DNA of 64,000 bases, taken from contig DATAGZ010000002.1 in assembly GCA_036263455.1 (NCBI GenBank), forward strand, positions 44,256 to 108,255. Direction: 5' to 3'. The position numbers and the translations under genes were made by a program. Positions within the stretch are counted from its first letter, which is position 1; each line of letters begins with the position of its first letter. Of the stretch, positions 24,604 to 34,117 are shown in pieces. The stretch comes from DATAGZ01 sp036263455 (GTDB taxonomy: Bacteria > Pseudomonadota > Alphaproteobacteria > Dongiales > Dongiaceae). The notes beneath the pieces were generated by a model, which was given only the letters and a program-made list of their open reading frames with translations, ran no database searches and was not told the DNA's origin.

Positions 24604-25375
24604 GCTTGTAACCGCGCGAGAATAGCACAAGGCACAGGCCAAATAGCACCAGATTGACCGCCGACAGGACGATCACCCCGGCCGGGAGCGAACCGTCATT
24701 CAGCCCGGTAAACCCGTAGCGAAAACCGTCGATCATATAAAAAAATGGGTTGGCGTGGGCGACGCGGTGCCAGAAATCCGGCAGGCGCGCGATCGAATAG
24801 AACGTTCCCGAGAGGAAGGCGAGCGGCGTGATCACGAAATTGGTAACCGCCGCAAGATGGTCGAACTTTTCGGCCCAGATACCGCCGATGATGCCGAGCA
24901 GGGAAAGAAGCAGGCTTGCCGCGCAGGCGTGAAAAACAATGAAGGCGGGATGGGGAAAGGCAAGCGGCACGAACAGGCTCATGGCAAGAGCGGTGCTGAG
25001 GCCGACCACCAAGCCGCGCGTGAGACCAGCAAGCGCGAGTGCGAGCAGCGTCTCGAACGCGCTGAGCGGCGGCATCAGGAGATCCACGATGCTTCCCTGA
25101 ATCTTGGAAATGAGCAGCGAGGAGGAATTGTTGGCGAACGCGTTCTGGGTCATCACCATCATGATCAGTCCCGGGGCCAGGAAGCTGCCATAGCTCACGC
25201 CATTGGCGAGCGGCGCCCGTCCCAGCGCCAGGGCGAAGACCGCGAGGAACAGAAGCGCGGTGATCATCGGGGCAAGGATCGTCTGAGTCGCGACATTGAT
25301 AAATCGGCGTACTTCCTTGATGTATAACGTGACGAAGCCCGTCCCGTTGAAAAAGCCGAACTGACGTACTCTCAT
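24593..25375 (-). CDS. ABC-2 type transporter permease
   Basis: A 260-residue membrane protein with about six transmembrane helices, matching ABC-2 permeases of drug, polysaccharide or lipid exporters (DrrB/NodJ-like). The family signature region AHANPFFYMIDGFRYGFTG is present near residues 200-218. The ATP-binding partner is not adjacent on either side, which is unusual for this family. It overlaps the MscS-channel stop by ATGA, so the two are co-transcribed. Substrate unknown. Confidence 0.85.
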   Translation of the reverse strand: MRVRQFGFFNGTGFVTLYIKEVRRFINVATQTILAPMITALLFLAVFALALGRAPLANGVSYGSFLAPGLIMMVMTQNAFANNSSSLLISKIQGSIVDLLMPPLSAFETLLALALAGLTRGLVVGLSTALAMSLFVPLAFPHPAFIVFHACAASLLLSLLGIIGGIWAEKFDHLAAVTNFVITPLAFLSGTFYSIARLPDFWHRVAHANPFFYMIDGFRYGFTGLNDGSLPAGVIVLSAVNLVLFGLCLVLFSRGYKLKA

Positions 25376-27474
25376 GATTTAGCAAGCTCCAGCCCAGCGG
25401 ATTCGAGCTTGCGCTTGAGCAACAGATTGAAAGCGCGGGTGATGCGGCGGCGCGCGCCCGGCGCGACGCGCATGGTGGCGCGTACCGTCATGGCATTGTC
25501 GCTGATCTTTGAAACGCCGCTGAGATTAAGATCCGACAGGATGATCTTGCCCGCTTCGCCGCTCTTCAACTCCTGGCCGATCTCCTCCATGAGGGCGGCG
25601 GCATCTTCGTAATGCACCGAACGATTGAAAGGGATTTCCAGGATCGCGACTGCATAATCCTTGGACATGTTCTTGATGGATTCTATCAAGGAATAAGGCA
25701 ACGTGTGCAACGCACCCTCATCGTCACGGATCGATACGGAGCGAACAGTCATCGCCTCGACACGTCCTTCGTGGCTGTCAATATTGACCAGATCGCCGAC
25801 AGCGATCGTGTCCTCGGCGACCAGAAAAACCCCGGTGATCACGTCTTTCACGAGGCTCTGCGCGCCAAACCCCACCGCAAGACCAATCACGCCCGCGCCC
25901 GCGAGCAGCGGCGCGATATCGATGCCGAGCTGGGACAGAATGATCAAGCCGACCAGTACGCTCAGGCTCAGGCGGGTGATATTGCGCAGCAGCGGCAGGA
26001 GGGTCTGCATGCGCTGGCGGCGATGACGGCCCTGGCTCGCCTGGGTGGATAGATAATGGTCGATGAAAATATTCAGCGCCTCCCAGCTGATGGCGGCGAC
26101 GATCAAGACGACCGCGATCGATGCCAGTGCATTGGCGATATGCTGGCCGGTCGCGCTGGCTAGCACGCGAAAAGGCTGGAGCCCCCATGCCTCGGCGAGC
26201 ACGGTGATCGCCAACGCATAGACGACCACTTGCGCGACGCGTAGCAGCAATGGCAGGTACCGGCCCAACCGGCTTTCAAGTCCGGGCAGGCGCGCGCCCA
26301 GATGGGCCGAGGCAGCCAGCGAGCCGGCGATGGCGCGGCTCACCAGTTCCGCGACGATGCGAGTGAAGGCAAAAACGATCAGCGTCACGATGCTCGCCCG
26401 CATGAGAAAGGAGAAGCCGCCCGGCAGGCCCAGCGCCCAGACCGCATAGAGGCCCATGACATAAACGGCCGCGAAGACATGCCAGGTTTCGGCAAACCGG
26501 CGGCGCAGCCCATGCACGCCAGCGGTGGGGCGCTTCGCGCGATGCAGAAGCTTGTGCGCCATGCGCGCGCGGTTCTGAAAAATCACCACCAACGCCATAA
26601 TCACCATGCATAAACCGACGGCCTGGGTGAAAAGCGTCACCAGACTGCCGGGAACCTCAAGGAGGTCGGCAAGCTCCACAGCGAAGTAGCTGACCACGCC
26701 AATAAGCACGAAGCGCCGCCACCAGCGCATGCCATAGCGCGCGCTTTCGTCGCTGAGCGCGAACATGCGCAATGCCGAAATATCGGGCATGAAGAGAATC
26801 ATACCCACCAGAAGCAACCCTCGAATCAGCAGAATGGCGTTGGCAATAGTAAGAACGATCAGTTGGCTCTCGGGCCCGGGGGAGGCAAACGGCAAGACCA
26901 GATGAGCCGTCAAGCCGAAAACGGCGAGCGGCACCAGCCGGAGAATAAAATCCAGCAGCAGCGAGACTAGCCGGTAAGGCAGCGTCATGGCTTGCCGCGT
27001 TTCGAGATGCATGCGGGGCCGGGCAAGCAGTCGTTCCGTTATATATTGAGTACCGAAGGCGGCACCCAGCACAGCGGCGAGCGTCACGAGGAGCCCGAGC
27101 AGATTCATGCGCACCTGGGCATCGGCGAACCAGCGCCATAGATTGGCCAAGGCCTGAGGCGCCTCCAGAAAATAGACGGTGAGATTGCCTAGCCAGCGGT
27201 TACCTTCCTGCAACCTGGCCGAAGCCGATGCCAGCAGGTTTTCGCCGATGCTGACAGGGCGGTTTACCTGCTGCTTTTGCGCGTCGCGAAGCAGCTTAAG
27301 CTGCTCGATGAGCTTGGCGCGCTGGCCCGGATCCTCAAGCGCACGGATGGTTGCGTCCACATCGGTGGCGCTGACTTCCCCGGACGCGGGAGCAGCAGGC
27401 ACCGACGCGCTCTTTCCCCAGCAGGACGTGGTGAAAACCAATCCGGAAAGGACGAGAATCAGGACAAGACGCAT
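25372..27474 (-). CDS. Large MscS-family mechanosensitive channel
   Basis: A 700-residue protein. A signal-like hydrophobic N-terminus (about 20 residues) and a helical periplasmic region come first, then roughly ten membrane segments between residues 105 and 520. The MscS core follows: pore helix region LLAGAGVIGLAVGFGAQ, the LVKDVITG and FLVAEDTIAVGDLV stretch, and the cytoplasmic beta and alpha/beta domains to the end. Such channels release solutes on hypo-osmotic shock. The long N-terminal membrane part puts it with YbdG/YnaI- or MscK-like members. It is co-transcribed with the ABC-2 permease. Confidence 0.9.
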   Translation of the reverse strand: MRLVLILVLSGLVFTTSCWGKSASVPAAPASGEVSATDVDATIRALEDPGQRAKLIEQLKLLRDAQKQQVNRPVSIGENLLASASARLQEGNRWLGNLTVYFLEAPQALANLWRWFADAQVRMNLLGLLVTLAAVLGAAFGTQYITERLLARPRMHLETRQAMTLPYRLVSLLLDFILRLVPLAVFGLTAHLVLPFASPGPESQLIVLTIANAILLIRGLLLVGMILFMPDISALRMFALSDESARYGMRWWRRFVLIGVVSYFAVELADLLEVPGSLVTLFTQAVGLCMVIMALVVIFQNRARMAHKLLHRAKRPTAGVHGLRRRFAETWHVFAAVYVMGLYAVWALGLPGGFSFLMRASIVTLIVFAFTRIVAELVSRAIAGSLAASAHLGARLPGLESRLGRYLPLLLRVAQVVVYALAITVLAEAWGLQPFRVLASATGQHIANALASIAVVLIVAAISWEALNIFIDHYLSTQASQGRHRRQRMQTLLPLLRNITRLSLSVLVGLIILSQLGIDIAPLLAGAGVIGLAVGFGAQSLVKDVITGVFLVAEDTIAVGDLVNIDSHEGRVEAMTVRSVSIRDDEGALHTLPYSLIESIKNMSKDYAVAILEIPFNRSVHYEDAAALMEEIGQELKSGEAGKIILSDLNLSGVSKISDNAMTVRATMRVAPGARRRITRAFNLLLKRKLESAGLELAKS

Positions 27475-27533
27475 AGCAAAAAGCTAGACTCTTGCCATCA
27501 CCGTGGCAATGGCCTTAGATGAAACCGGGGGAA

Positions 27534-28787
27534 ATGAAACAGACCTATTCCATATTCAGCCTGGCGCGGAACGCCTTCTCCTTTCATCAAGGTTGGCAGA
27601 TGGCGTGGCGTCAGCCCGAGCCACAGCCTTCTTATGATATCGTGATTGTAGGCGGCGGCGGCCATGGCCTCGCGACAGCGTATTATCTCGCTAAGAACCA
27701 CAACATCACCAATGTCGCGGTGCTCGAGAAAGGTTGGCTGGGGGGCGGCAATACAGGTCGCAATACCACGGTGGTACGCTCGAACTACCTGTGGGACGAA
27801 AGCGCTCACCTCTATGAGCATTCGCTGAAATTATGGGAAGGCCTGAGCCAGGAGCTGAACTTCAACGTGATGTTCAGTCAGCGCGGCCTGCTCAATCTCG
27901 TGCATACCCAGCATGAGGTGCGCGAGGCGCGCAGGCGCGTCTATGCCAACCAGCTGAACGGGATCGATGCCGAATATCTGGATGCCGGCGAAGTCAAGGC
28001 CTTCTGCCCTCTCCTCGATACCTCGCCCGACCGGCGCTACCCGATCATCGGGGCGACGCTGCAGCGCCGCGGCGGGATCGCCCGCCACGACGCGGTGGCT
28101 TGGGGTTATGCCCGCGCCGCCGATTCGCTTGGCGTCGATATCATCCAGAATTGCGAAGTGACCGGCTTCCGCGTCGAAGCGGGGCGCGTCACCGGAATCG
28201 ATACGACCCGTGGGCCGATCGCCACGAAGAAAGTCGGCGTGGTCGTGGCGGGTCACGCAGGCGTCATGGCGGCCAAGGCGGGATTCCGCCTGCCGATCGA
28301 ATCGCATCCCCTGCAGGCCCTCGTCTCCGAGCCGGTCAAGCCGGTATTGAACTGCGTGGTGATGTCAGGCGCGGTGCATGTCTATGTCAGCCAATCCGAC
28401 AAGGGCGAGCTGGTCATGGGCGCGGGGATCGATTCCTATAATTCCTACGCCCAGGTGGGTTCGCCTCACATCATCGAATATTTACTCAACGCGCTGCTTG
28501 AGCTCTTCCCGACCTTCGGCCGGCTGCGCATGATGCGCCAGTGGGCTGGCATCGTCGATACCTGTATCGATGCCAGCCCGATCATCGGCAAGACGCCTAT
28601 CGATAATCTCTTTTTCAATTGTGGCTGGGGCACCGGCGGATTCAAGGCGACTCCCGGCTCGGGCTGGGTATTCGCCCATACGCTCGCCACCGGTGAGCCG
28701 CATCGGCTGAACGAGGCCTTCTCGCTCGATCGCTTCGCGCGCGGCACGCTCATCGACGAGCATGGCGCGGCCGCGGTGGCCCATTAG
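27534..28787 (+). CDS. soxB: Sarcosine oxidase, beta subunit
   Basis: A 417-residue flavoprotein of the heterotetrameric sarcosine oxidase, which oxidises sarcosine to glycine and passes the methyl group to tetrahydrofolate. The FAD-binding IVIVGGGGHGLATAYYL is near residue 40, and the ARHDAV stretch near residue 185 contains the histidine that carries covalent FMN in homologues. ATG 27534 gives the usual family start (YSIFSL...); ATG 27519 would add five residues. It heads soxBDAG, with 12 bases to soxD. It is divergent from the MscS gene. Confidence 0.95.
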   Translation: MKQTYSIFSLARNAFSFHQGWQMAWRQPEPQPSYDIVIVGGGGHGLATAYYLAKNHNITNVAVLEKGWLGGGNTGRNTTVVRSNYLWDESAHLYEHSLKLWEGLSQELNFNVMFSQRGLLNLVHTQHEVREARRRVYANQLNGIDAEYLDAGEVKAFCPLLDTSPDRRYPIIGATLQRRGGIARHDAVAWGYARAADSLGVDIIQNCEVTGFRVEAGRVTGIDTTRGPIATKKVGVVVAGHAGVMAAKAGFRLPIESHPLQALVSEPVKPVLNCVVMSGAVHVYVSQSDKGELVMGAGIDSYNSYAQVGSPHIIEYLLNALLELFPTFGRLRMMRQWAGIVDTCIDASPIIGKTPIDNLFFNCGWGTGGFKATPGSGWVFAHTLATGEPHRLNEAFSLDRFARGTLIDEHGAAAVAH

Positions 28788-28799
28788 GCGAGCGAACGG

Positions 28800-29081
28800 A
28801 TGCTGTTGATTCCTTGTCCCTATTGCGGCCCTCGCGACGAACACGAATTTTCGTACGGGCACGAGGCGCATATCGCGCGACCCAAGGATCCCTTCGCGCT
28901 CAGCGACGCGGAATGGGTCGATTATCTCTTCATGCGCGCCAATCCCAAGGGCTGGCATCGGGAACGCTGGGTCCATAGCAAGGGCTGCCGCCGCTGGTTC
29001 AACCTGCTGCGCCATACGGTAACCCATGAGATTCGCGCCAGCTATGCGATGGACGCGGAACCGCCCCGGAGCGAACCATGA
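28800..29081 (+). CDS. soxD: Sarcosine oxidase, delta subunit
   Basis: A 93-residue subunit with a zinc site: CPYC at residues 6-9, with His/Cys ligands downstream (H59, C63 region of HSKGC). It is structural in the heterotetramer. The ATG at 28800 starts 12 bases after soxB, and its TGA overlaps the soxA ATG (ATGA). The length and the DPFALSDAEWVDYLFMR stretch are typical of the family. Confidence 0.95.
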   Translation: MLLIPCPYCGPRDEHEFSYGHEAHIARPKDPFALSDAEWVDYLFMRANPKGWHRERWVHSKGCRRWFNLLRHTVTHEIRASYAMDAEPPRSEP

Positions 29082-31963
29082 CGCGCTTTCGCCGCGCCGC
29101 GGGCGGGCGCATCGATCGCGGCCGCATCCTCACCTTCAGCTTCGATGGCCGGAGCTATCTGGGCTGCGAAGGCGATTCGCTCGCCTCGGCGCTCCTCGCC
29201 AATGGCGTGCATCTCGTCGGCCGGTCCTTCAAATATCACCGCCCCCGCGGGATCTATACCGCCGGCAGCGAGGAGCCCAACGCCCTCATCCAACTCGAAG
29301 AAGACGCGCGGACCACGCCCAATCTCCGTGCCACCCAGATCAAGCTCTATGACGGGCTTCGGGCGCATAGCCAGAATCGCTGGCCGAGCCTGCGTTTCGA
29401 TCTCGGCGCGGTGAACTCGCTGTTCAGCGGCCTGTTTCCTGCGGCTTTCTACTACAAGACCTTCAAATGGCCGTCCTCATTTTGGGAAAGCCTCTATGAG
29501 AAGCTGATCCGCCGCATGGCAGGGCTCGGCCAGGCGCCAGCGAAACCCGACCCCGATAGCTACGACAAACTTTACGCACATTGCGATGTCCTGGTGGTCG
29601 GCAGTGGACCGGCCGGCCTCGCCGCCGCGCACGCGGCGATGGAAGCGGGCCAGAGAGTTATTTTGGCCGACGAGCATTGGGAGTTCGGCGGAGACTTGCT
29701 TTCGTGCCCGGGCGAGGGGAGCGAGGCCTGGCGCGCGAACGTTCTGGCCGCGCTCGCCGAAAACGAGAACGTCACTCTGCTTTCCCAGTCTACCGTCTGG
29801 GGCTATTTCGACCACAATTATCTGTCGATCGCCCAGCGCCTCGACGGGCCGGTCGCCCAACGCCTGTGGCGGGTGCGCGCCGGACATGTGGTGATCGCCA
29901 CTGGCGCCATCGAGCGCCCCTTGGTCTTCGCCGACAATGACCGGCCGGGGATCATGCTGCTCTCTGCGGCACGGACCTATGTCCATTGTTTCGGTGTGCT
30001 GCCGGGCCGGCGCGCGGTGATTTTCACCAATAACGATTCGGCTTACGAAGCCGCCGACGCGCTCGCGGCGGCGGGAATGGAAATCGCCGCCATCCTCGAT
30101 ACGCGCTCCGAGCGCGGAGACAGCGCGCGGCCGGTGCTCGCAGGCCATGTCATTACCGGCGTCAAGGGCCACCAGCGGGTGCGCGGCGTCACCGTTCATC
30201 GCTTGACGGCGGATGGAGATGGGACGGAGGGCGAGGGCCGGCATATTGCCTGCGACGTCGTTCTCCATTCGGGTGGGTTCAATCCGACGGTCCATCTCTT
30301 TTCCCAGGCGCGCGGCACGGTGCGGTACGATGCGGGCGTCACGAGCTTCGTGCCGGACAGGCTGCTGCCCGGACAGCGCTGCACGACGATCGGCGCGGCT
30401 GCGGGGTTTTTCGACCGCGAGGCATGCATTGCCCAGGGACGGGCGCTTTTCGACGAGACCGCGCCCTTTACCCCGACGCCCACGGCGGAGCGCGTGGATC
30501 CGCTCTGGGTCGTGCCGCGGCCCGGTCACGCCAAGCGCTTCGTCGATTTCCAGAATGACGTGACCGCGGCCGATATCGAGCTTGCGTACCGCGAGGGCTA
30601 TCGCGCGGTCGAACATCTCAAGCGGTATACCACCATGGGCATGGCCACCGACCAGGGCAAGACCAGCAACGTGAATGCGCTGGCCATCATGGCGAATCTG
30701 CGGGGTATCCCCATCGGTCAGGAGGGCACCACCACCTTTCGCCCACCCTATACGCCAGTGACGCTGGGCGCCTTCGCCGGCATCGAGAAGGACGATCTGT
30801 TCGATCCGGTGCGCCGCACGCCGCTCCACCGCTGGCATGAAGATCGGGGTGCCCGCTTCGAACTCGTCGGCCAATGGTGGCGCCCTTGGTATTATCCGCG
30901 CGGCACCGAAACCATGCATGAGGCGGTGCAGCGCGAAACTAAGGCGGCACGCACCGGCATCGGCATCATCGATGCGTCGACCCTGGGCAAGATCGATATC
31001 CAGGGTCCCGACGCGGCCCTTTTCCTCGACCGGATCTATACTAATTCTTGGAGCAAGCTCGCCCCTGGGCGCTGCCGCTACGGTTTCATGCTGGGCGAGG
31101 ACGGCATGGTCATGGATGACGGCGTCACCTCGCGTATCGGGGAAAACCATTTCCACATGACCACGACGACTGGCAACGCGGCGCGCGTCATGAGCTGGCT
31201 CGAGGAGTGGCTGCAGTGCGAATGGACCGACCTCAGGGTTCATTGCACTTCGGTGACCGAGCAGTGGGCGGTGATCGGGGTGAGCGGGCCTTTTGCGCGC
31301 GCGCTGCTTGACGGACTCCTCGATATTGACCTCGCCGAGAAAGCCTTTCCCTTCATGTCTTGGCGAGACGGAAGCATAGCCGGCGTCCCCGTGCGGGTGT
31401 TTCGCATCTCCTTCACGGGCGAACTATCATACGAAATCAATTGCCCGCCTTCCTATGCCATGCATCTCTGGCAGATCCTGATCCAGGCGGGCGAACAATA
31501 TCAAATTACCCCCTATGGTACCGAGGCCATGCATGTTCTGCGGGCGGAGAAAGGTTTCGTCATCGTCGGCCAGGAGACGGACGGGACCACGACCCCCACC
31601 GATCTCGGCCACGATTGGATCATTGCCAAGCAAAAACCCGATTTCATCGGCAAGCGTTCGCTCGCGCGCTCGGGCATGCAATCGCCCGATCGTAAACAGC
31701 TCGTCGGGCTCCTGACCGAGGATCCTCTCATCGTCCTCCCCGAGGGCGGTCAGATCGTAGCCGCGCAGGGCCGCCCGCCCGTCCCGATGATCGGCCATGT
31801 GACCTCGAGCTATTTCTCGCCCAATGTCGGTCGCTCGATTGCCCTCGCCCTGGTCAAGGGCGGCAGAAGCCGCATGGGCGAATGGGTGGAGATTCCTATC
31901 GACGGCGCGGTAATTCGGGCGCGCGTTGCCGCACCGAAATTCCTGGACGAGGCGATGGCATGA
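29078..31963 (+). CDS. soxA: Sarcosine oxidase, alpha subunit
   Basis: A 961-residue subunit. The N-terminal roughly 130 residues are a 2Fe-2S-ferredoxin-like fold without the cluster cysteines (GDSLASALLANGV, FKYHRPRGIY). The NAD-binding domain has VVGSGPAGLAAAHAA near residue 175. The C-terminal roughly 380 residues are a GcvT-type folate domain that binds tetrahydrofolate, with GTEAMHVLRAEKGF and the DLGHDWIIAKQKPDFIGK stretch. This subunit forms methylene-tetrahydrofolate at the end of the internal channel. Length is close to the usual 970-1000. Gap to soxG is 24 bases. Confidence 0.96.
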   Translation: MTRFRRAAGGRIDRGRILTFSFDGRSYLGCEGDSLASALLANGVHLVGRSFKYHRPRGIYTAGSEEPNALIQLEEDARTTPNLRATQIKLYDGLRAHSQNRWPSLRFDLGAVNSLFSGLFPAAFYYKTFKWPSSFWESLYEKLIRRMAGLGQAPAKPDPDSYDKLYAHCDVLVVGSGPAGLAAAHAAMEAGQRVILADEHWEFGGDLLSCPGEGSEAWRANVLAALAENENVTLLSQSTVWGYFDHNYLSIAQRLDGPVAQRLWRVRAGHVVIATGAIERPLVFADNDRPGIMLLSAARTYVHCFGVLPGRRAVIFTNNDSAYEAADALAAAGMEIAAILDTRSERGDSARPVLAGHVITGVKGHQRVRGVTVHRLTADGDGTEGEGRHIACDVVLHSGGFNPTVHLFSQARGTVRYDAGVTSFVPDRLLPGQRCTTIGAAAGFFDREACIAQGRALFDETAPFTPTPTAERVDPLWVVPRPGHAKRFVDFQNDVTAADIELAYREGYRAVEHLKRYTTMGMATDQGKTSNVNALAIMANLRGIPIGQEGTTTFRPPYTPVTLGAFAGIEKDDLFDPVRRTPLHRWHEDRGARFELVGQWWRPWYYPRGTETMHEAVQRETKAARTGIGIIDASTLGKIDIQGPDAALFLDRIYTNSWSKLAPGRCRYGFMLGEDGMVMDDGVTSRIGENHFHMTTTTGNAARVMSWLEEWLQCEWTDLRVHCTSVTEQWAVIGVSGPFARALLDGLLDIDLAEKAFPFMSWRDGSIAGVPVRVFRISFTGELSYEINCPPSYAMHLWQILIQAGEQYQITPYGTEAMHVLRAEKGFVIVGQETDGTTTPTDLGHDWIIAKQKPDFIGKRSLARSGMQSPDRKQLVGLLTEDPLIVLPEGGQIVAAQGRPPVPMIGHVTSSYFSPNVGRSIALALVKGGRSRMGEWVEIPIDGAVIRARVAAPKFLDEAMA

Positions 31964-31987
31964 GACCAGGGAAAGCGATCCATTATC

Positions 31988-32566
31988 ATGGCTGAACTGT
32001 ATCAGCGCCGCTCGGCGCTCGCCCATTTGGCGCTCGCGCTCAGACAGGAGCCTCGTCCCGAAACGGGCATCCGCCTCCTTGAGGGGCCTCGCCGGATAAT
32101 CCTGGCCATGCGGGGCGAAGGTGTGTCCTTCGGCGAGGCGGTGCGCGGCGCAACTGGTCTAGCTCTCCCCGCCGCCAATCGCGTCATGCGCGGCGGCGAG
32201 CGATATCTCTTCTGGATGGGACCGAACGAATATTGGCTGATCGCCGCCGAGGCCGAGCGCGATGTATTGCAAGCAAGCCTTACCGGCGCGTTTGCGCCCC
32301 TGTTCGCGGCGGTGACGGACATTTCAGAATCCCGCACATTGATGGTGCTTACCGGAGCGCGCGCCCGCGAGGTTCTGGCACGCGGCATCAGCCTCGATCT
32401 GGACCCCCGCCGCTTTGCCGTGGACGATTGCGCGCAGACCTCGTTTGCACGCGTCAATGTCCTGCTTCACCGCATGGCGGGGGAGGAATTCCATCTCACC
32501 GTACTCAATTCCTACGCGGATTATCTCTGGCGCCTGCTGGAACGAATCATCGCAATCCTCCCCTGA
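31988..32566 (+). CDS. soxG: Sarcosine oxidase, gamma subunit
   Basis: A 192-residue GcvT-like subunit of the heterotetrameric sarcosine oxidase. It carries LGPNEY-like WMGPNEYWLIA near residue 78 and DISESRTLMVLTGARAREVL near residue 112, both characteristic of SoxG. No other folate genes follow; the next gene is convergent. The order B-D-A-G is the classical operon. Confidence 0.92.
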   Translation: MAELYQRRSALAHLALALRQEPRPETGIRLLEGPRRIILAMRGEGVSFGEAVRGATGLALPAANRVMRGGERYLFWMGPNEYWLIAAEAERDVLQASLTGAFAPLFAAVTDISESRTLMVLTGARAREVLARGISLDLDPRRFAVDDCAQTSFARVNVLLHRMAGEEFHLTVLNSYADYLWRLLERIIAILP

Positions 32567-32599
32567 GGCGGAAATCGAAAAGTCCGACCCGTGCCCGGA

Positions 32600-33022
32600 T
32601 TATGCCCCTCCGCGGCGGGATGGCCGCTGATTTGAAGCCCCGCTGCTCACGGGACGTTTCCCAGGGAGAGGAAGCACTGTCTGCGATGCGCGGGCAATGC
32701 GGAGAAGCGCGGAAAAGTCGTCATTGGGCTGGGTGCGCGTCTCGTTCTCCTTGCCGCAATCCAGGCATATATGGCGTATGCGATAGGTGTCCCGCTGAGG
32801 AATCACCGCTATCGGGCGCATAGCGCCCTGGCAGGCCTCGGCGCGGTCGCCCGGAAACCGGTCGACATGCCGGCTCCACAGGCAGTGTGGGCAATGGTTG
32901 GTATAGCCGTTGCCCGCGACCTGCCGGCGGCAGTCGAGGCAGACGAAATCTTCGACGCGGCGCTGGAAATGGCGACCTTCCCCCATGGACGCGCTTATGC
33001 CGCGGACGCGTCTTGAATTCAA
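32600..33022 (-). CDS. RNHCP-domain zinc protein
   Basis: A 140-residue protein of the RNHCP family. The N-terminal part holds VCLDC (about residue 27), NHCPHCLWSRHVD and FPGDRAEACQGAM, and a third CxxC pair lies in ICLDCGK; together these suit one or two zinc ions. The function is not established; the family is thought to be zinc-ribbon-like and possibly nucleic-acid binding. The start is TTG 33022; ATG 32986 would remove twelve residues and no clear ribosome site favours either. The C-terminal 35 residues are probably disordered. It lies downstream of carD on the same strand, 111 bases away. Confidence 0.75.
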   Translation of the reverse strand: MNSRRVRGISASMGEGRHFQRRVEDFVCLDCRRQVAGNGYTNHCPHCLWSRHVDRFPGDRAEACQGAMRPIAVIPQRDTYRIRHICLDCGKENETRTQPNDDFSALLRIARASQTVLPLPGKRPVSSGASNQRPSRRGGA

Positions 33023-33064
33023 TTGGAAAAGGAAGGTGCGCAGACAAATACCGGCAGGTTCCCC

Positions 33065-33088
33065 GACGGATGGCTCGCGCCATCCGTC
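33065..33088. terminator. Strong stem-loop between carD and the RNHCP gene
   Basis: GACGGATGGC-TCGC-GCCATCCGTC forms a perfect 10-bp stem with a 4-base loop, 46 bases past the carD stop on the minus strand. A second stem, CTCTCT-GAGG-AGAGAG (33111-33126), lies between the carD stop and this one. Neither is followed by a T-run in the minus direction, so Rho-independent termination is likely weak; attenuation or RNA stabilisation is possible. Confidence 0.5.
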
Positions 33089-33133
33089 TCATGGTCGTAC
33101 CATTAGGGGCCTCTCTGAGGAGAGAGCCGGAAA

Positions 33134-34117
33134 TCAGGCCGCTTTGAGAACCTGATGCAATCTTTCGGTGGCCGCGACCTCGGTAATGCCTTCGATCGCC
33201 GCGACCTCACGCACCAACCGCTCGAGCGCGGCCTGATAAATCTGGCGCTCGCTGTAGGATTGATCGGGCTGGTCCGAATTGCGGTGCAGATCGCGCACCA
33301 CCTCGGCGATGGAAACCGGATCGCCGGAATTGATCTTGGCTTCGTATTCCTGAGCACGGCGCGACCACATGGTGCGGCGCACGCGCGAGCGGCCCTTGAG
33401 AGTCTGGAACGCGGAATCCATGACCTTACGAGAAGACAGCCGCCGCAAACCCGACGCCTGCGCGCGCGCAAGCGGCACCCGGACGATCATCCGGTCCTTC
33501 TCGAAATAGATCGCCACGACATCGATTTGGATTCCCGAAAATTCCTGCCGCTCGAGCCCTGTCACCTTACCCACCCCGTGAGCCGGATAGACGACGAAAT
33601 CGCCCTTGCGGAATTGCTCGCGCATTTCGCGGACGTCGGAATTGGCCGCCTGTCTGGGTGCCAGATGGCGAGAGCGATAACCCGCGGCGCTGTGTGGGTT
33701 CCCTTTATGATGGAACGGCATCGGCGCGCGGGATGGATTTTCCTTTGGCTGGGCCGCGGTCGGGATCGTCGGCTTCACCTGGACTTTTATCATGGAAGCT
33801 GGCGCAACCGTACTGGCATGCGCCGGACGCACGCGGCTCGACAGTTTCATGGCGACAGGTTTTTTAATTTCTTTGCTTTTGACCGTCTGACTTAGAATTC
33901 TTTTTGCGGGAGAGGCGGCTTTTTTCTTGGTGACCAATTCCTTGACGATCCGCTTGACCGGCTTCTGGGTTTTCTTCGCTAATTTTTTTTGCGGCTGCTT
34001 CGCGTTTTTCACCTTTGCGCTTTTCGCTTTCGTTAGCGCGCTCTTTTTCCCCCCTTTTGCGGTTGCGCGAGCCTTCAAAGCCGTCGCGCGGCCATTTTTT
34101 GCTTTACTGACTTTCAC
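33134..34117 (-). CDS. carD: CarD-family RNA polymerase-binding regulator with lysine-rich N-terminal tail
   Basis: A 327-residue protein, about twice the usual 160-190. The CarD core begins near residue 168 with FRKGDFVVYPAHGVGKV, the RNAP-interacting Tudor-like domain that binds the beta subunit, and runs into a helical DNA-binding C-terminal domain (RRLSSRKVM, WSRRAQEYEAKINSGD, AEVVRDLHRN). The preceding tail is histone-H1-like: 27 of its first 90 residues are lysine, mixed with alanine, followed by a proline-rich linker. CarD stabilises open complexes at promoters such as those of rRNA. The ATG has AAGGAGG within the preceding bases. No stop or frameshift separates tail and core. Confidence 0.9.
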   Translation of the reverse strand: MKVSKAKNGRATALKARATAKGGKKSALTKAKSAKVKNAKQPQKKLAKKTQKPVKRIVKELVTKKKAASPAKRILSQTVKSKEIKKPVAMKLSSRVRPAHASTVAPASMIKVQVKPTIPTAAQPKENPSRAPMPFHHKGNPHSAAGYRSRHLAPRQAANSDVREMREQFRKGDFVVYPAHGVGKVTGLERQEFSGIQIDVVAIYFEKDRMIVRVPLARAQASGLRRLSSRKVMDSAFQTLKGRSRVRRTMWSRRAQEYEAKINSGDPVSIAEVVRDLHRNSDQPDQSYSERQIYQAALERLVREVAAIEGITEVAATERLHQVLKAA

